Under the pieces are notes generated by a model, which worked only from the letters and a program-made list of their open reading frames with translations, was not told where the DNA came from and did no database searches. The position numbers and the translations under genes were made by a program. Positions 46,796 to 57,182 of a stretch of 64,000 bases of DNA are shown here, one piece after another. This stretch comes from Acinetobacter sp. NIPH 2100 (lineage in GTDB: Bacteria; Pseudomonadota; Gammaproteobacteria; Pseudomonadales; Moraxellaceae), in NCBI RefSeq assembly GCF_000369805.1, contig NZ_KB850224.1, forward strand, positions 2,288,262-2,352,261, written 5' to 3'. Within the stretch, counting starts at the first letter, position 1, and every line of letters starts with the position of its first letter.

Positions 46796-47167
46796 TTAGC
46801 GTAACGCACCAATATAATGATGATGCACTTGTGCCTGATATATTTCCTCTTCAGTGACTTCCACAGAATAGGTTTCTAAAACCTCAGCTTTTACATTTTT
46901 AGCTTCGGCTTTCACTTCTGTCACAGCTACACTTGGCTCAGCATATAGATCAATCAATGGACTTAAACGAGCAACAAATCGTGCGAGTTCTTGATCCTGA
47001 GTTGCTAGGGCAACCTCAAGCACATGTTTGGCATAGTCTTGATTATTGACTAAATACATTACATCGATCACACGACCACAAACACGTCTTAAACGGACAT
47101 ACATTTGAGTTGCAATCGTAAAAGCTTCAGCATTGACCGATACTTCACTATTCATGCTTTCTTTCAT
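46796..47167 (-). CDS. conserved hypothetical protein
   Basis: 123 residues. GAGGAT lies 5 bases before the ATG at 47167. It is mostly helical with Val/Ala/Glu-rich composition: one region (about 15-75) reads like a helical bundle (MYVRLRRVCGRVIDVMYLVNNQDYA), followed by a Val/Glu/Lys linker and an odd HHHYIGALR ending. No signal or membrane segment. I do not recognise a family. Confidence 0.65.
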   Translation of the reverse strand: MKESMNSEVSVNAEAFTIATQMYVRLRRVCGRVIDVMYLVNNQDYAKHVLEVALATQDQELARFVARLSPLIDLYAEPSVAVTEVKAEAKNVKAEVLETYSVEVTEEEIYQAQVHHHYIGALR

Positions 47168-47452
47168 AATATCCTCACAGCCATCAAATTAAAATTCTTA
47201 AATTTCATCAGCTTTAAGTAAAATCGTTTACTGATGTATTGCAAATCTAAAAGCAAAAGCTGTACCAACTATGCAATAAAATAGTCAATAAAAATGAAAT
47301 ACATCACGGTCCTCATGCCACATCAACCCAGCTCAATGAAGAAAAAATGTAATAATTAGATGATAAAGCTGACAATCAAACAAATATGCACCGACAGAAC
47401 CCATAAAAATCAGTTAAAATAGCCGATTGCTAAAAATGTTTTGGAAATTTGA
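47168..47452. other. intergenic region between a hypothetical gene and rlmKL
   Basis: 285 AT-rich bases with promoters for both divergent genes presumed. No gene or RNA structure seen. Confidence 0.5.
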
Positions 47453-49657
47453 ATGAACGCTAAACCACGTCTAACAGACTATTGGGTCACCTGTGCGGAC
47501 GGGCTTGAAACCTTATTACAACAAGAGCTTGAAGATTTAGGCATTCAAAATATCCAACGTTTTGCAGGGCGTTTAATATTTAAAGGTACATTGGAGAACG
47601 CTTACCGCATTTGTATGTGGTCTCGTTTGGCCTCTCGCGTGCTTTTACCTATTCATACCCATGAGCTTGAACATACGCATGATGCGCGTGATGTTGCTGA
47701 AGAACTCTATGAAGGTGCAATCAGCTTTGACTGGTCTCTCATTTTTGCACCACAAAGTACCTTTGCCGTTCGTTTGCATATCGAACGTGACATTAAAGTA
47801 AACTCTCAATTTGCGACCTTGCGCGTAAAAGACGGTGTTGTAGATTCCTTTATGGAAGCGGTTGGCAAGCGCCCAAGTATTGATATTAAACAACCAGAAA
47901 TTACCTTGTATGCTTTAGCGGGTAAAACCGAACACACCTACTGTTTAGATCTTTCTGGTGATTCTTTACATAAGCGTGGCTATCGTCGTTTTATGACCGA
48001 AGCGCCAATCAAAGAAAACTTGGCGGCAGCGATTCTACAAAAAGCACAACTCGCGCAATATCAGCCTGACATTATCCTCGACCCAATGTGCGGTTCAGGT
48101 ACATTTATTATTGAATCCTTATTAATTTTAACTGATCGCGCACCTGGTTTAGTTCGCCGTTTTGGTTTTAATGGCTGGCACGGTCATGACCATGAATTGT
48201 GGATGACGCTCAAAGCTGAAGCAGCTGAACGCCATGAAAAAGCATTGCAGCAACCCTTACCACAGTTCTATGCATATGATGCAGACTGGGAAGCAGTAAA
48301 AGCAACACGTCAAAACATCATTGCCGCTGGTTTTGAGAATTTACTGGATAAGATTCAAATTGAAGAACGTACTTTAGCAGACTGGGATGATTTCCATGCT
48401 GAAGGAAAAAAAGCCTTTATTGTGACCAACCCACCGTATGGTGAGCGTTTAGGTGATAAAGCGTCTAACCGTTCGCTCTACTTAGGCTTATCTGCACTAT
48501 TGCAGAAGAATTTTCCAAATCAACGTGCTGCCATTATTGCTGCACAAGTTGAACAGGCCGATGTACTTGCCTTTAACGATCCACAAATTTTACGTTTGAT
48601 GAATGGTAAATTACCGATTTATGTTCGTTTTGGTACAGTCAAACCTGCAACCGTTACACAACCATTTTTAGCAACTTGGCAACCCCAACAATTTGAGAAA
48701 ATTGAAGGCGCTGAAGACTTTACCAATCGTTTGCAGAAAAACATGCAAGCATTGAAAAAGTGGGCTGTGAAAGAGAACGTCTACTGTTTACGTCTTTATG
48801 ATGCAGATTTACCTGATTTCAATATTGCAGTCGACTTATATGGTGATCGATTGCATGTACAAGAGTACGCACCACCAAAAACCATTGATCCTGAAAAGGC
48901 TAAAAAGCGTTTTAACCTGGGGCTTGCTGCAATACGCGCTGTGACAGGCTTAAACCGTGATGCTATTTTCATTAAAACACGTGCAAGACAAGCAGGTACC
49001 ACGCAATATACCAAACAGAGTACCGCCTCTAAACGTTTTATCGTACAAGAAGGTGATGCACGAATTTTAGTGAATTTGACCGACTACTTAGATACTGGCT
49101 TGTTCTTGGATCACCGTCAAATTCGTCTGAGAATTGCCAAAGAAGCGCGTGGTAAGCACTTCCTAAATCTTTATAGCTATACCTCAACTGCAAGTCTGCA
49201 TGCCGCTTTAGGTGGTGCAGCAAGTACCACCAGTGTCGATTTATCCAATACTTATTTAGGTTGGTCGAAAGAGAACTTTGTACTGAATGGTTTAACGGTA
49301 GACCACGCAGATGAACAGCATATGTTCTTTGCAAGTGATTGCTTTGAGTGGTTAAAAGAAGGTCATGAACAATATGACCTAATCTTTATTGACCCACCAA
49401 CCTTCTCGAACTCGAAAAAGTTTTATGGAACTTTTGATGTTCAACGTGACCATATTTCACTGCTTAAACGTGCAATGAATCGTTTAACCAGTGATGGTAC
49501 CTTGTATTTCTCCAATAACTATCGTGGCTTTGAGCTAGATGAAGAAATTGAGGCGATGTATCAAGTTGAAGAAATCACCTCTGAAACCATTGGTTTAGAT
49601 TTTAAACGCAACCAAAAAATTCATCGTGCTTGGAAAATTCAACACCCAGCTATTTAA
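47453..49657 (+). CDS. rlmKL: bifunctional 23S rRNA methyltransferase RlmKL
   Basis: 734 residues; methylates G2445 (N2) and G2069 (N7). The N-terminal THUMP domain (about 45-155) is followed by a first methyltransferase domain with LDPMCGSGTF and the N2-guanine catalytic NPPYGERLG. The second half (about 480-734) has DTGLFLDHRQ and the DPPTFSNSKK motif of the RlmK module. The full fused length matches gammaproteobacterial enzymes. The 3' end overlaps the convergent small gene by 8 bases. Confidence 0.95.
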   Translation: MNAKPRLTDYWVTCADGLETLLQQELEDLGIQNIQRFAGRLIFKGTLENAYRICMWSRLASRVLLPIHTHELEHTHDARDVAEELYEGAISFDWSLIFAPQSTFAVRLHIERDIKVNSQFATLRVKDGVVDSFMEAVGKRPSIDIKQPEITLYALAGKTEHTYCLDLSGDSLHKRGYRRFMTEAPIKENLAAAILQKAQLAQYQPDIILDPMCGSGTFIIESLLILTDRAPGLVRRFGFNGWHGHDHELWMTLKAEAAERHEKALQQPLPQFYAYDADWEAVKATRQNIIAAGFENLLDKIQIEERTLADWDDFHAEGKKAFIVTNPPYGERLGDKASNRSLYLGLSALLQKNFPNQRAAIIAAQVEQADVLAFNDPQILRLMNGKLPIYVRFGTVKPATVTQPFLATWQPQQFEKIEGAEDFTNRLQKNMQALKKWAVKENVYCLRLYDADLPDFNIAVDLYGDRLHVQEYAPPKTIDPEKAKKRFNLGLAAIRAVTGLNRDAIFIKTRARQAGTTQYTKQSTASKRFIVQEGDARILVNLTDYLDTGLFLDHRQIRLRIAKEARGKHFLNLYSYTSTASLHAALGGAASTTSVDLSNTYLGWSKENFVLNGLTVDHADEQHMFFASDCFEWLKEGHEQYDLIFIDPPTFSNSKKFYGTFDVQRDHISLLKRAMNRLTSDGTLYFSNNYRGFELDEEIEAMYQVEEITSETIGLDFKRNQKIHRAWKIQHPAI

Positions 49658-50096
49658 TTACCAGTTCAGCTTTAGTGTCATCATTGTAAGTCACGTGAAC
49701 GTTACCTGATTCGAATTCATAAATCATGTAACGATCAGGTGGCTGTGCATGTGGCTTAATCGTAGCCTCACGCTTATCCTTGTCTCTCGTATCAACAGCG
49801 AGTATTTTCTTTTGCTCTTCATGAGATGAAAGTACGCCATCCAAGACAGTACTAACACGAATCTCGCCCAAAAATTTATCGCTAAGAATACGCTGTGAAC
49901 GCCAACGTTCTTCTTCAGGCTTCAAGGCATCTTGTTGAGCTTTAATGATAATACTGGGGAGCGCATTATTCAGCATCCCCGTTTGTAAGGCGAGTGTCCC
50001 TTCATTCAATGGCTGTGCAGCATGCACCATTGAAGAGAAAGCGGTAATCAACAAAACTACACAACGATATGTGCAATGATGTCTGATATTTTCCAT
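49650..50096 (-). CDS. exported hypothetical protein
   Basis: 148 residues. The signal peptide (about 1-26) ends VHA/AQ. The mature part is charged and helical, then a short beta-like C-terminus (YMIYEFESGNVHVTYNDDTKAELVIK). Periplasmic by prediction. No recognised family. It overlaps rlmKL tail to tail and follows clpB with an intervening terminator. Confidence 0.65.
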   Translation of the reverse strand: MENIRHHCTYRCVVLLITAFSSMVHAAQPLNEGTLALQTGMLNNALPSIIIKAQQDALKPEEERWRSQRILSDKFLGEIRVSTVLDGVLSSHEEQKKILAVDTRDKDKREATIKPHAQPPDRYMIYEFESGNVHVTYNDDTKAELVIK

Positions 50097-50211
50097 TGCA
50101 ATTCATCCTGAATTTTTTTCTTATTTGTTCAAGAAACTAGCAAGTTTTTCATCAAGTCGCAATGTCTTTGGTAATATTCCTGAATAAATCAGACCAGTTG
50201 CACCAATACAA

Positions 50212-50243
50212 AAAAAGATGGTGACTTACATCACCATCTTTTT
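50212..50243 (-). terminator. terminator of clpB
   Basis: AAAAAGATGGTGA / TCACCATCTTTTT with a 6-base loop and a T run on the minus strand. Confidence 0.9.
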
Positions 50244-50265
50244 GGTCAAACATTAAAACTTAAAC

Positions 50266-52845
50266 TTAGCTCAATTTCATTTTATCAAATACAAGATGAC
50301 CATTTTCACCTTTGATTAAAATGTTATCGCCAGCCTGAAATTCACCAGATAGGATTTTTTGAGCCAAACTATTCTCCACTTGTTGCTGAATAGCGCGTTT
50401 CAATGGACGTGCTCCGTATATCGGATCGAAACCAGCATCGATTAACAGATCGAATGCAGTGTCATCTACTGTTAAGCCCATATCACGGTCACTCAAACGT
50501 GAACGTAAACGATCCAACTGAATATCTGCAATACCACGAATCTGTGCTTTTTGCAGTGAATGGAAAATCACCAACTCATCAATACGATTAATAAACTCTG
50601 GACGGAAATGCTGTGTTACGGCATTCATGACCACAGTTCGTACTTCATCATCTATCGCCCCTTCACCCAGCTCCCGTACATCTTGTGAGCCCAAGTTAGA
50701 GGTCATTACGATGACCGTATTTTTAAAGTCAACCACACGACCTTGTGAGTCAGTTAAGCGACCATCATCCAAGACTTGCAATAAAATATTGAATACATCC
50801 GGATGCGCTTTTTCCACCTCGTCAAATAGCACCACACTATATGGCTTACGGCGTACGGCCTCAGTTAAAACACCACCTTCTTCATAGCCCACATAGCCCG
50901 GAGGTGCACCAACCAAACGACTGACCGAATGTTTTTCCATAAACTCTGACATATCAATCCGGATCATGGCATCATCGCTGTCGAACAAGAAGTTGGCCAA
51001 TGCTTTGGTTAACTCTGTTTTACCGACACCTGTCGGACCAAGGAACAAGAATGATCCACTTGGACGATTCGGGTCAGATAAGCCAGCGCGTGAACGACGT
51101 ACCGCATTAGACACCGCAACCACGGCTTCATCTTGTCCCACCACACGATTATGTAAAAACTCTTCCATCTTCAGCAGTTTTTCACGCTCACCTTGCAGCA
51201 TTTTGGTCACAGGAATACCTGTTGCCGCACTAACGACTTCAGCAATTTCATTCTCAGTCACTTTGGTACGAATCAACTTCGGTTCTTCGTTTTCCTCTGC
51301 AACTTCAGCTTGCTCTAAGCGTTTCTGCAATTCAGGAATTACACCATATTGCAAGCGCGCAGCTTCGGCCAAATCACCTTCACGTTTTGCTTTTTCCAAA
51401 GCACTACGCGCTTGATCCAGTTCGACTTGTGCTTTTTTATCACCTTCAACCAGTGTTTTTTCAGCTTTCCAAATCTCTTCTAAGTCATTGTACTCTTTTT
51501 GCTTTTCAGCAATTTGCTGTTCAAGATGATTAACTTCAGCTTTACTGCCAACATCTTCATCTTTTTTCACCGCTTCCAATTGCATTTTCAACTGAATTAA
51601 ACGGCGATCTAATTTATCCAAAGCTTCTGGCTTAGAGTCGATTTCCATCTTGATACGTGATGCCGCTTCATCAATCAAATCAATTGCCTTATCGGGTAAC
51701 TGACGATCAGTGATATAGCGATGAGACATTTTCGCCGCAGCAATAATCGCTGAGTCTAAAATTTGTACACCATGATGGGTCGCATATTTCTCTTTTAGAC
51801 CACGTAGAATCGCAATGGTGTCTTCAACACTTGGCTCATCCACCAACACTTTTTGGAAACGACGCTCAAGCGCAGCATCTTTCTCGATGTATTGACGATA
51901 CTCATCTAAAGTCGTTGCACCCACGCAACGGAGTTCACCACGCGCTAAGGCAGGTTTGAGCATATTCCCTGCATCCATCGCGCCATCGCCTTTACCTGCG
52001 CCCACGAGGGTATGAAGCTCGTCGATAAACAGGATGATTTCGCCTTCATGTTTTGCTAGGTCTTTAAGAACTGCTTTTAAACGTTCCTCAAATTCACCAC
52101 GATATTTTGCACCCGCAAGTAATGAACCCAAGTCAAGTGAAAGTACACGCTTGTTCTTTAAGCTTTCTGGTACTTCACCATTGATAATACGCTGCGCCAA
52201 CCCTTCTACAATCGCAGTTTTACCGACCCCTGGTTCACCAATCAGTACAGGGTTGTTTTTGGTACGACGAGAGAGCACCTGAATGGTACGACGAATCTCA
52301 TCATCTCGACCAATCACAGGGTCTAACTTCCCTGCCAAGGCACGCTCAGTCAAATCGATGGTATATTTATTTAGTGAGTCACGTTGATCTTCGTGATTGT
52401 TACTCATGACTTTGTCATTTCCTCGAATATTTTCAATTACCTTGCGTAAATTTTCTGGTGTCACACCCACACTATTTAAAATAGTTTTGGTTTCGCCCGT
52501 TTCTGCCAAGCTCAGCAATACCCAATCCGTGGATAAAAACTCATCACCTGCTTTCTGTGCATAACGGTCAGCTAAATTGAGTGCCTTGACCGCTTCAGGA
52601 TTCAGATTAATATCACCTGTCGGATTGGCCAAAGTAGGTGCATTTTGCACCGCTTGTTCAAGTTTCTGTTTTAACTCTGGTAAACGCGCACCCGCTTGTT
52701 GCAATAGACTCAGATTGGCCGGCTCTTCTAATAAAGATGTTAAGATATGAATCCCTGCAATTGCAGTATGATCCTTACCCATAGCCAATGATTGTGCATC
52801 TGAGAGTGCTTGCTGTAAGCGGTTTGTAAATTTTTCAAATCGCAT
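50266..52845 (-). CDS. clpB: ATP-dependent disaggregase ClpB
   Basis: 859 residues, usual length. The N-terminal domain (1-143) is followed by the first AAA+ module with Walker A GEPGVGKT (203-210), an M-domain coiled coil (about 400-525) and the second AAA+ module with GPTGVGKT near 600. It works with DnaK to rescue aggregated proteins. A Met at 147 (base 52407), with GAGGAA 11 bases upstream, could give the short ClpB form known in E. coli. A sigma-32-like promoter precedes the gene. Confidence 0.97.
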   Translation of the reverse strand: MRFEKFTNRLQQALSDAQSLAMGKDHTAIAGIHILTSLLEEPANLSLLQQAGARLPELKQKLEQAVQNAPTLANPTGDINLNPEAVKALNLADRYAQKAGDEFLSTDWVLLSLAETGETKTILNSVGVTPENLRKVIENIRGNDKVMSNNHEDQRDSLNKYTIDLTERALAGKLDPVIGRDDEIRRTIQVLSRRTKNNPVLIGEPGVGKTAIVEGLAQRIINGEVPESLKNKRVLSLDLGSLLAGAKYRGEFEERLKAVLKDLAKHEGEIILFIDELHTLVGAGKGDGAMDAGNMLKPALARGELRCVGATTLDEYRQYIEKDAALERRFQKVLVDEPSVEDTIAILRGLKEKYATHHGVQILDSAIIAAAKMSHRYITDRQLPDKAIDLIDEAASRIKMEIDSKPEALDKLDRRLIQLKMQLEAVKKDEDVGSKAEVNHLEQQIAEKQKEYNDLEEIWKAEKTLVEGDKKAQVELDQARSALEKAKREGDLAEAARLQYGVIPELQKRLEQAEVAEENEEPKLIRTKVTENEIAEVVSAATGIPVTKMLQGEREKLLKMEEFLHNRVVGQDEAVVAVSNAVRRSRAGLSDPNRPSGSFLFLGPTGVGKTELTKALANFLFDSDDAMIRIDMSEFMEKHSVSRLVGAPPGYVGYEEGGVLTEAVRRKPYSVVLFDEVEKAHPDVFNILLQVLDDGRLTDSQGRVVDFKNTVIVMTSNLGSQDVRELGEGAIDDEVRTVVMNAVTQHFRPEFINRIDELVIFHSLQKAQIRGIADIQLDRLRSRLSDRDMGLTVDDTAFDLLIDAGFDPIYGARPLKRAIQQQVENSLAQKILSGEFQAGDNILIKGENGHLVFDKMKLS

Positions 52846-52883
52846 TCTTGTTATTCCTCACAACAAATTTTTAACTTATCACT

Positions 52884-52912
52884 TAGATGGGAACACTTTT
52901 TAAAATTTCAAA
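52884..52912 (-). promoter_or_regulatory. sigma-32 (heat-shock) type promoter of clpB
   Basis: On the minus strand TTTGAAA and CCCATCTA are 14 bases apart, close to the heat-shock consensus CTTGAAA / CCCCATnT. The implied start lies about 30 bases before the ATG. Confidence 0.7.
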
Positions 52913-53098
52913 TAAAATTTATATATTTTTCAATATTTTATATAAAATAAAAAATATAAGACTCAGCTTTAATATGGGTACAAAAACAATCTATTTCAAG
53001 TATATTTTGTATAATTTTGCTACCTATTCTGTTTTGCACACCACCGATATTGTACTTTTAAGCAGAACCTTTTAGCTTACAGCTTTACTTTACACATA

Positions 53099-53908
53099 AT
53101 GATGATCATGTATTTAAAACGAATCTATCTGGCAGCCGCTTGCCTTCTTCCACTTCATATTGCTTTTGCCCAACTGCCACAAGACTCAAGACGAGCTGGT
53201 GGGATTGCGGTTATTCCTCTAGAAGCAAACACCACTCAAGTGTTTTATGAACAAAATCCTGTACTGATTACGCAGGAAGGCTCACAACGTTATGCTGTGT
53301 TTGGTATCCCTTTATCTGCGCCTCTCGGTCCACTCACCTTAAAAACCAATAACAGTCCGATTCAAATTGAGCTTAAGCCATATCCCTATGCTGAGCAGCG
53401 CCTCAACGTCAAAAATCAGGATTACGTCAATCCAAAGCAAGAGCAATTGGATCGTTATGCACGTGAAGCCAAAGAGCAAAATGATATTTATAGCTCGTTT
53501 AGTCAAAGCACATGGACAAAATTCCCAAATTTTATTCGACCAACTGCTGGTAAATTCAGCAACTCTTTCGGACGTAAACGCTTTTTTAATGGTGAAGAAC
53601 GTGCGCCACATTCTGGCCTAGATATTCCTGCGCCAGTTGGACAAAAAGTCGTTGCCCCTGCTGATGGTGTGGTGGTGCAAACTGGAAATTATTTCTTTAA
53701 TGGTAATACGGTGCTGATTGACCACGGTCAGGGCTTAATCAGTATGTTCTGCCATCTGAGTAAAATTAGCGTAGAAAAGGGACAGCAAATCCGTCAGGGC
53801 GAAATACTTGGACTAGTGGGAAATACGGGACGAGTTACAGGTCCTCATTTACATTGGGGCATGAGCTTGAATAATGCTCGGGTAGACCCACAATTATTTC
53901 TAAAATAA
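53099..53908 (+). CDS. M23-family peptidoglycan endopeptidase (LytM type)
   Basis: 269 residues. The signal peptide ends about IAFA/QL. The N-terminal domain (about 30-100) is followed by a helical linker and the LytM/peptidase M23 domain (about 150-269). The zinc ligands are HSGLDIPAP (HxxxD) and the closing HLHW, and the third His is in MFCHLSK, so the site looks active. It likely cuts cross-link peptides in the periplasm. The exact ATG is uncertain (53099, 53102 or 53108), with no clear ribosome site. Confidence 0.88.
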   Translation: MMIMYLKRIYLAAACLLPLHIAFAQLPQDSRRAGGIAVIPLEANTTQVFYEQNPVLITQEGSQRYAVFGIPLSAPLGPLTLKTNNSPIQIELKPYPYAEQRLNVKNQDYVNPKQEQLDRYAREAKEQNDIYSSFSQSTWTKFPNFIRPTAGKFSNSFGRKRFFNGEERAPHSGLDIPAPVGQKVVAPADGVVVQTGNYFFNGNTVLIDHGQGLISMFCHLSKISVEKGQQIRQGEILGLVGNTGRVTGPHLHWGMSLNNARVDPQLFLK

Positions 53909-53923
53909 AAAGAAAAGCTTATA

Positions 53924-53955
53924 AAAAAGTGATCTATAAAAATAGATCACTTTTT
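53924..53955. terminator. bidirectional terminator
   Basis: AAAAAGTGATCTAT / ATAGATCACTTTTT with an AAAA loop between the convergent M23 and osmC-family genes. Confidence 0.9.
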
Positions 53956-53978
53956 AGCAAAACTTAATAATTTAAGCT

Positions 53979-54401
53979 TTATGCGGCTTCAACAATTTCA
54001 AAATCATGGGTAATTTCAACACCACCATCCGCAAGCATTTTACTTGCTGAACAATATTTCTCCGCTGAAAGTTCAACCGCTTTTTCAACTTGCTTGGTTT
54101 TTACTGCTTTACCTGTCACCACGAAATGTAAATGGATTTTAGTGAACACGGCTGGAATCGAATCTGCTCTTTCCGCCTTAAGCTGACATACGACACCCGT
54201 CACATCTTGGCGAGATTTCTTTAAAATGGTCACAATATCAAACGAAGCACACCCACCAAGTCCCATTAAAATCAATTCCATAGGACGTGGACCACGGTTT
54301 TCACCCCCATATTCAGCAGAACCGTCCATCACCACAGTGTGGCCACTTTCTGATTTTGCCTCAAAAGCAACATTCTCTAACCAATGTACACTTGTTTGCA
54401 T
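53979..54401 (-). CDS. OsmC-family peroxiredoxin-like protein (YhfA type)
   Basis: 140 residues. The two conserved cysteines are in LGGCASFD and KYCSASKML, as in OsmC/Ohr enzymes. Divergent from crp, the same arrangement as E. coli yhfA-crp and the Pseudomonas vfr locus. The sequence is of the YhfA subgroup rather than Ohr; its substrate is not established. Confidence 0.9.
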   Translation of the reverse strand: MQTSVHWLENVAFEAKSESGHTVVMDGSAEYGGENRGPRPMELILMGLGGCASFDIVTILKKSRQDVTGVVCQLKAERADSIPAVFTKIHLHFVVTGKAVKTKQVEKAVELSAEKYCSASKMLADGGVEITHDFEIVEAA

Positions 54402-54549
54402 TGCAACTACCCGAAAAACGTTATAAATTTACTGTGTTCTTGTACACTAACATAAAATGAGTTGATAAGGAATTTCATCTCTTCTGTGTAGAAAAGGCTC
54501 TAGCAAGGGCCTGTGCGATCGGTTTTATCCAAATTCGGAAATTTTAAGC

Positions 54550-55257
54550 ATGACTTCAAATTTTTCACAACTTAGCACTGATGCTTTGTCTCCAGGTCAA
54601 CTACCTGAATCAGTTAAAGCATTGCTAAAACGTGCTCATATTAACAGATACCCTAAACGCACCGCGATTGTTGACGCTGGAACTGAATCAAAATCACTGT
54701 ATTTAATATTAAAAGGTTCAGTGTCAATTATTTTACGTGAAGATGATGAACGTGAAATCGTCGTTGCCTACTTAAACCCTGGTGACTTCTTTGGTGAAAT
54801 GGGGCTTTTTGAAAAGAACCCTCAGCGTACCGCAGAAGTACGTACTCGAGATGTATGCGAAATTGCAGAAATTTCTTATGACAACTTCCACGAGTTAAGT
54901 AAACAATACCCAGATCTAAGTTACGCTGTGTTTGCTCAACTGGTACGTCGTCTTAAAAATACAACGCGTAAAGTAACAGATCTTGCCTTCATCGATGTGT
55001 CTGGTCGTATTGCTCGCTGTTTAATTGACTTATCTGCGCAACCTGAAGCAATGATTTTGCCAAATGGTCGCCAGATTCGTATCACACGTCAAGAAATTGG
55101 TCGTATCGTGGGTTGTTCTCGTGAAATGGTTGGACGCGTACTCAAGACGCTTGAAGATCAAGGCATGATTCAAACTGACGGTAAAGCCATCTTAATTTTT
55201 GACGCTTCTTTAGAAGAAAATACTTTTGCTGAAGAAGAGTATGATGAAGAGGATTAA
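54550..55257 (+). CDS. crp: CRP/Vfr-type cyclic AMP receptor transcription factor
   Basis: 235 residues. The cyclic-nucleotide-binding domain (about 20-130) has the cAMP-pocket sequence GDFFGEMGLFEKNPQRTAEV (a Glu and the Arg-Thr pair). A C-helix dimer interface follows, then a winged helix-turn-helix whose recognition helix is CSREMVGRVLKTLED, nearly identical to CRP. An acidic tail (EENTFAEEEYDEED) goes beyond E. coli CRP. Divergent from the osmC-family gene. Confidence 0.93.
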   Translation: MTSNFSQLSTDALSPGQLPESVKALLKRAHINRYPKRTAIVDAGTESKSLYLILKGSVSIILREDDEREIVVAYLNPGDFFGEMGLFEKNPQRTAEVRTRDVCEIAEISYDNFHELSKQYPDLSYAVFAQLVRRLKNTTRKVTDLAFIDVSGRIARCLIDLSAQPEAMILPNGRQIRITRQEIGRIVGCSREMVGRVLKTLEDQGMIQTDGKAILIFDASLEENTFAEEEYDEED

Positions 55258-55274
55258 TTTGATCTGAGATCAAA
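55258..55274. promoter_or_regulatory. short perfect palindrome after crp
   Basis: TTTGATC-TGA-GATCAAA begins directly after the crp stop. It resembles CRP/FNR-type sites (TGTGA..TCACA, TTGAT..ATCAA) but with the wrong spacer length. Confidence 0.35.
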
Positions 55275-55286
55275 TGCGTTCGAATT

Positions 55287-55319
55287 AAAGCCAGTGCCCG
55301 TCACTGGCTTTAATTTTTT
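55287..55319 (+). terminator. Rho-independent terminator after crp
   Basis: AAAGCCAGTG / CACTGGCTTT with loop CCCGT, then a T run. Confidence 0.9.
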
Positions 55320-55459
55320 CAATCAAATCTACAACAGCCGCTGATTACATAATTACAATGATTATAGAGGTATTCAGAATGTTAACTGCTGTCAACATTT
55401 TTTATAATCCTCCCTAATCACGACTATATTCATAAGATACTGATTTGGAGAGAATAAGT

Positions 55460-56236
55460 ATGAAGAAGTTAGCTTTAAGCCTTTGTGCTGTTACTGTAAT
55501 GACAATTTCTGGCTGCGCATCTTTCGCAGATATGGCAGGTGCCGACAGCGCAACCTTGAATGCTCAATCAGCACAAGGCTTCTCTAAAATGACGCAAGAA
55601 GCGCGTGCTAAAAATCAACTGGATAGCAGCTCAAGTACTTATCAACGTATCAATACTGTCTTCCAGCGCTTAAAGCCTTATGCAGACCAAATGAACCAGA
55701 CTGGCCAACGCTTTGACTGGCAGCTGGCTGTATTAAAATCTGATACCGTTAATGCTTATGTTGCGCCAGGTGGTAAAGTGGTTTTCTATACAGGCATTGT
55801 CAACAAGCTTAATCTGACCAATGACGAAATTGCGGCAATTATGGGTCATGAAATGACACATGCTTTGGAAGAACATGCAAAAAGTAAAATTGGTGCTCAA
55901 GCTTTAACAAATCTTGCGATTGGTATTGGTAAATCATACGCAGGTAGCAGTATCGGTGATCTTGGTAGTGCTGCAATCGATTTAGGCAGCCAAGTAGGTG
56001 TGGGTCTACCTTACTCACGTAATTTGGAAAGCCGTGCCGATTACGGTGGTTTAATGTTGATGGCAAAAGCAGGCTATAACCCAAATGCTGCGATTAGTCT
56101 TTGGGAAAAAATGAATCGTCTCGATGGCGCTGGTGGCAGTTCATTCTTGTCAACTCACCCATCAAATACACAACGTATTAGTGATATGCGTAAAAACTTA
56201 CCTGCCGCTTTAGCGCTTTATAATAAACGTCGCTAA
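55460..56236 (+). CDS. M48-family zinc metalloprotease lipoprotein
   Basis: 258 residues from 55460, with GGAGAG upstream; the frame start at 55445 lies on the ribosome site. Signal peptide with lipobox ISGC (Cys20). The M48 domain spans about 70-255 with the zinc motif HEMTHALEEH near 130 and the third ligand Glu in NLESRADYGG. It resembles LoiP/YcaL-type proteins that do quality control of outer-membrane proteins; the substrate is inferred. Confidence 0.9.
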   Translation: MKKLALSLCAVTVMTISGCASFADMAGADSATLNAQSAQGFSKMTQEARAKNQLDSSSSTYQRINTVFQRLKPYADQMNQTGQRFDWQLAVLKSDTVNAYVAPGGKVVFYTGIVNKLNLTNDEIAAIMGHEMTHALEEHAKSKIGAQALTNLAIGIGKSYAGSSIGDLGSAAIDLGSQVGVGLPYSRNLESRADYGGLMLMAKAGYNPNAAISLWEKMNRLDGAGGSSFLSTHPSNTQRISDMRKNLPAALALYNKRR

Positions 56237-56243
56237 GCAAGAA

Positions 56244-56281
56244 GCCCTTCAATTCTCAGCGTAGAATTGAAGGGCCTTTTT
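56244..56281. terminator. bidirectional terminator
   Basis: GCCCTTCAATTCT / AGAATTGAAGGGC with a 6-base loop and T5. It separates convergent genes. Confidence 0.9.
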
Positions 56282-56303
56282 AAAACAACAATAGAATAAA
56301 AAA

Positions 56304-57182
56304 TTAAGCTTTGAGCATACGCAGATGTAGCATATGCGTCGCAACTGTATGACGGATATGATCTGGTCGTGCATAAAAATAACGCTCAGTTAATCCATCC
56401 CCTGATAAATCCTCGGTGACGATATATCCCATTTGTTCTACTGCCTGATGCAATGCTTTGGGTCTAAATTGCCCTTTTAATGGTTCTTTTAAAAAACGAG
56501 TAAATTGCGACACAAACAACGCTCCTAAACGCTCTATACCCTCTAGCTCACGATAGTCAACCGAATAGTCCAAGACCACTTCGCTTCCCTGTGCTGCTAT
56601 CTGAGAAATACTTACCAATGTACTTAGGGTCGTTCCTGGTTCTAGATAGTGTGTCGTCCCCAACCATGAGAAAAAAGCAGCTTGATCCAGCTTGAACGTA
56701 CTCCGGGCTAAAGCATCTGCAATTGATTCTTTTTCAAAATCGATTGCAACAAACTCAACATTTGCTGGAAGCACTCCAAATTGGCGTAATTTGCTTTGTT
56801 TTGCTGCTTGGGTATCTGGGTGGTCGACTTCAAAGATTTTTAACTGTGGGTATTTCTGGGCCTGTCGTAAGGTAAAAGAATCTAAGCCTGCTCCTACGAG
56901 CACATATTGTTGAATTCCCTTCGCGATTGCGTGCTCAAGCAAATCTTCTGCATATCTTGAACGTCCGACCACTTGCCCGGTTAATAAGCCAAAAGTGCGA
57001 TTGAACACAGCGGAGTTCATGACTTTGACGGTCAACGAAGTGGTTAATAATTTCTTCCAACCCTTACTGGTTAACTCAAATGCAAAAGGATCAGAAAATA
57101 CTGGATTTTCAGCATTTTGAAAATGATTGGCACGTAATGCTGCGGCAGCTTCAGCGGTGCGACTCGATCGTCCTTCTTTCAT
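56304..57182 (-). CDS. SAM-dependent methyltransferase, LCMT/TIGR00027 family
   Basis: 292 residues. N-terminal SRTAEAAAALRANHFQ pattern of the family, R-x-RYAEDLL, then the SAM motif VLVGAGLDSFTLR and FEVDHPDTQAAK. Related proteins include leucine carboxyl methyltransferases and polyketide O-methyltransferases; the substrate here is unknown. It stands alone between terminators. Confidence 0.85.
   Translation of the reverse strand: MKEGRSSRTAEAAAALRANHFQNAENPVFSDPFAFELTSKGWKKLLTTSLTVKVMNSAVFNRTFGLLTGQVVGRSRYAEDLLEHAIAKGIQQYVLVGAGLDSFTLRQAQKYPQLKIFEVDHPDTQAAKQSKLRQFGVLPANVEFVAIDFEKESIADALARSTFKLDQAAFFSWLGTTHYLEPGTTLSTLVSISQIAAQGSEVVLDYSVDYRELEGIERLGALFVSQFTRFLKEPLKGQFRPKALHQAVEQMGYIVTEDLSGDGLTERYFYARPDHIRHTVATHMLHLRMLKA

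Noticed and set aside
50966..51415. 149-codon open frame antisense to clpB
   Set aside because: It mirrors the conserved AAA+ coding sequence, has Ser/Thr-rich low-complexity composition and no ribosome site.
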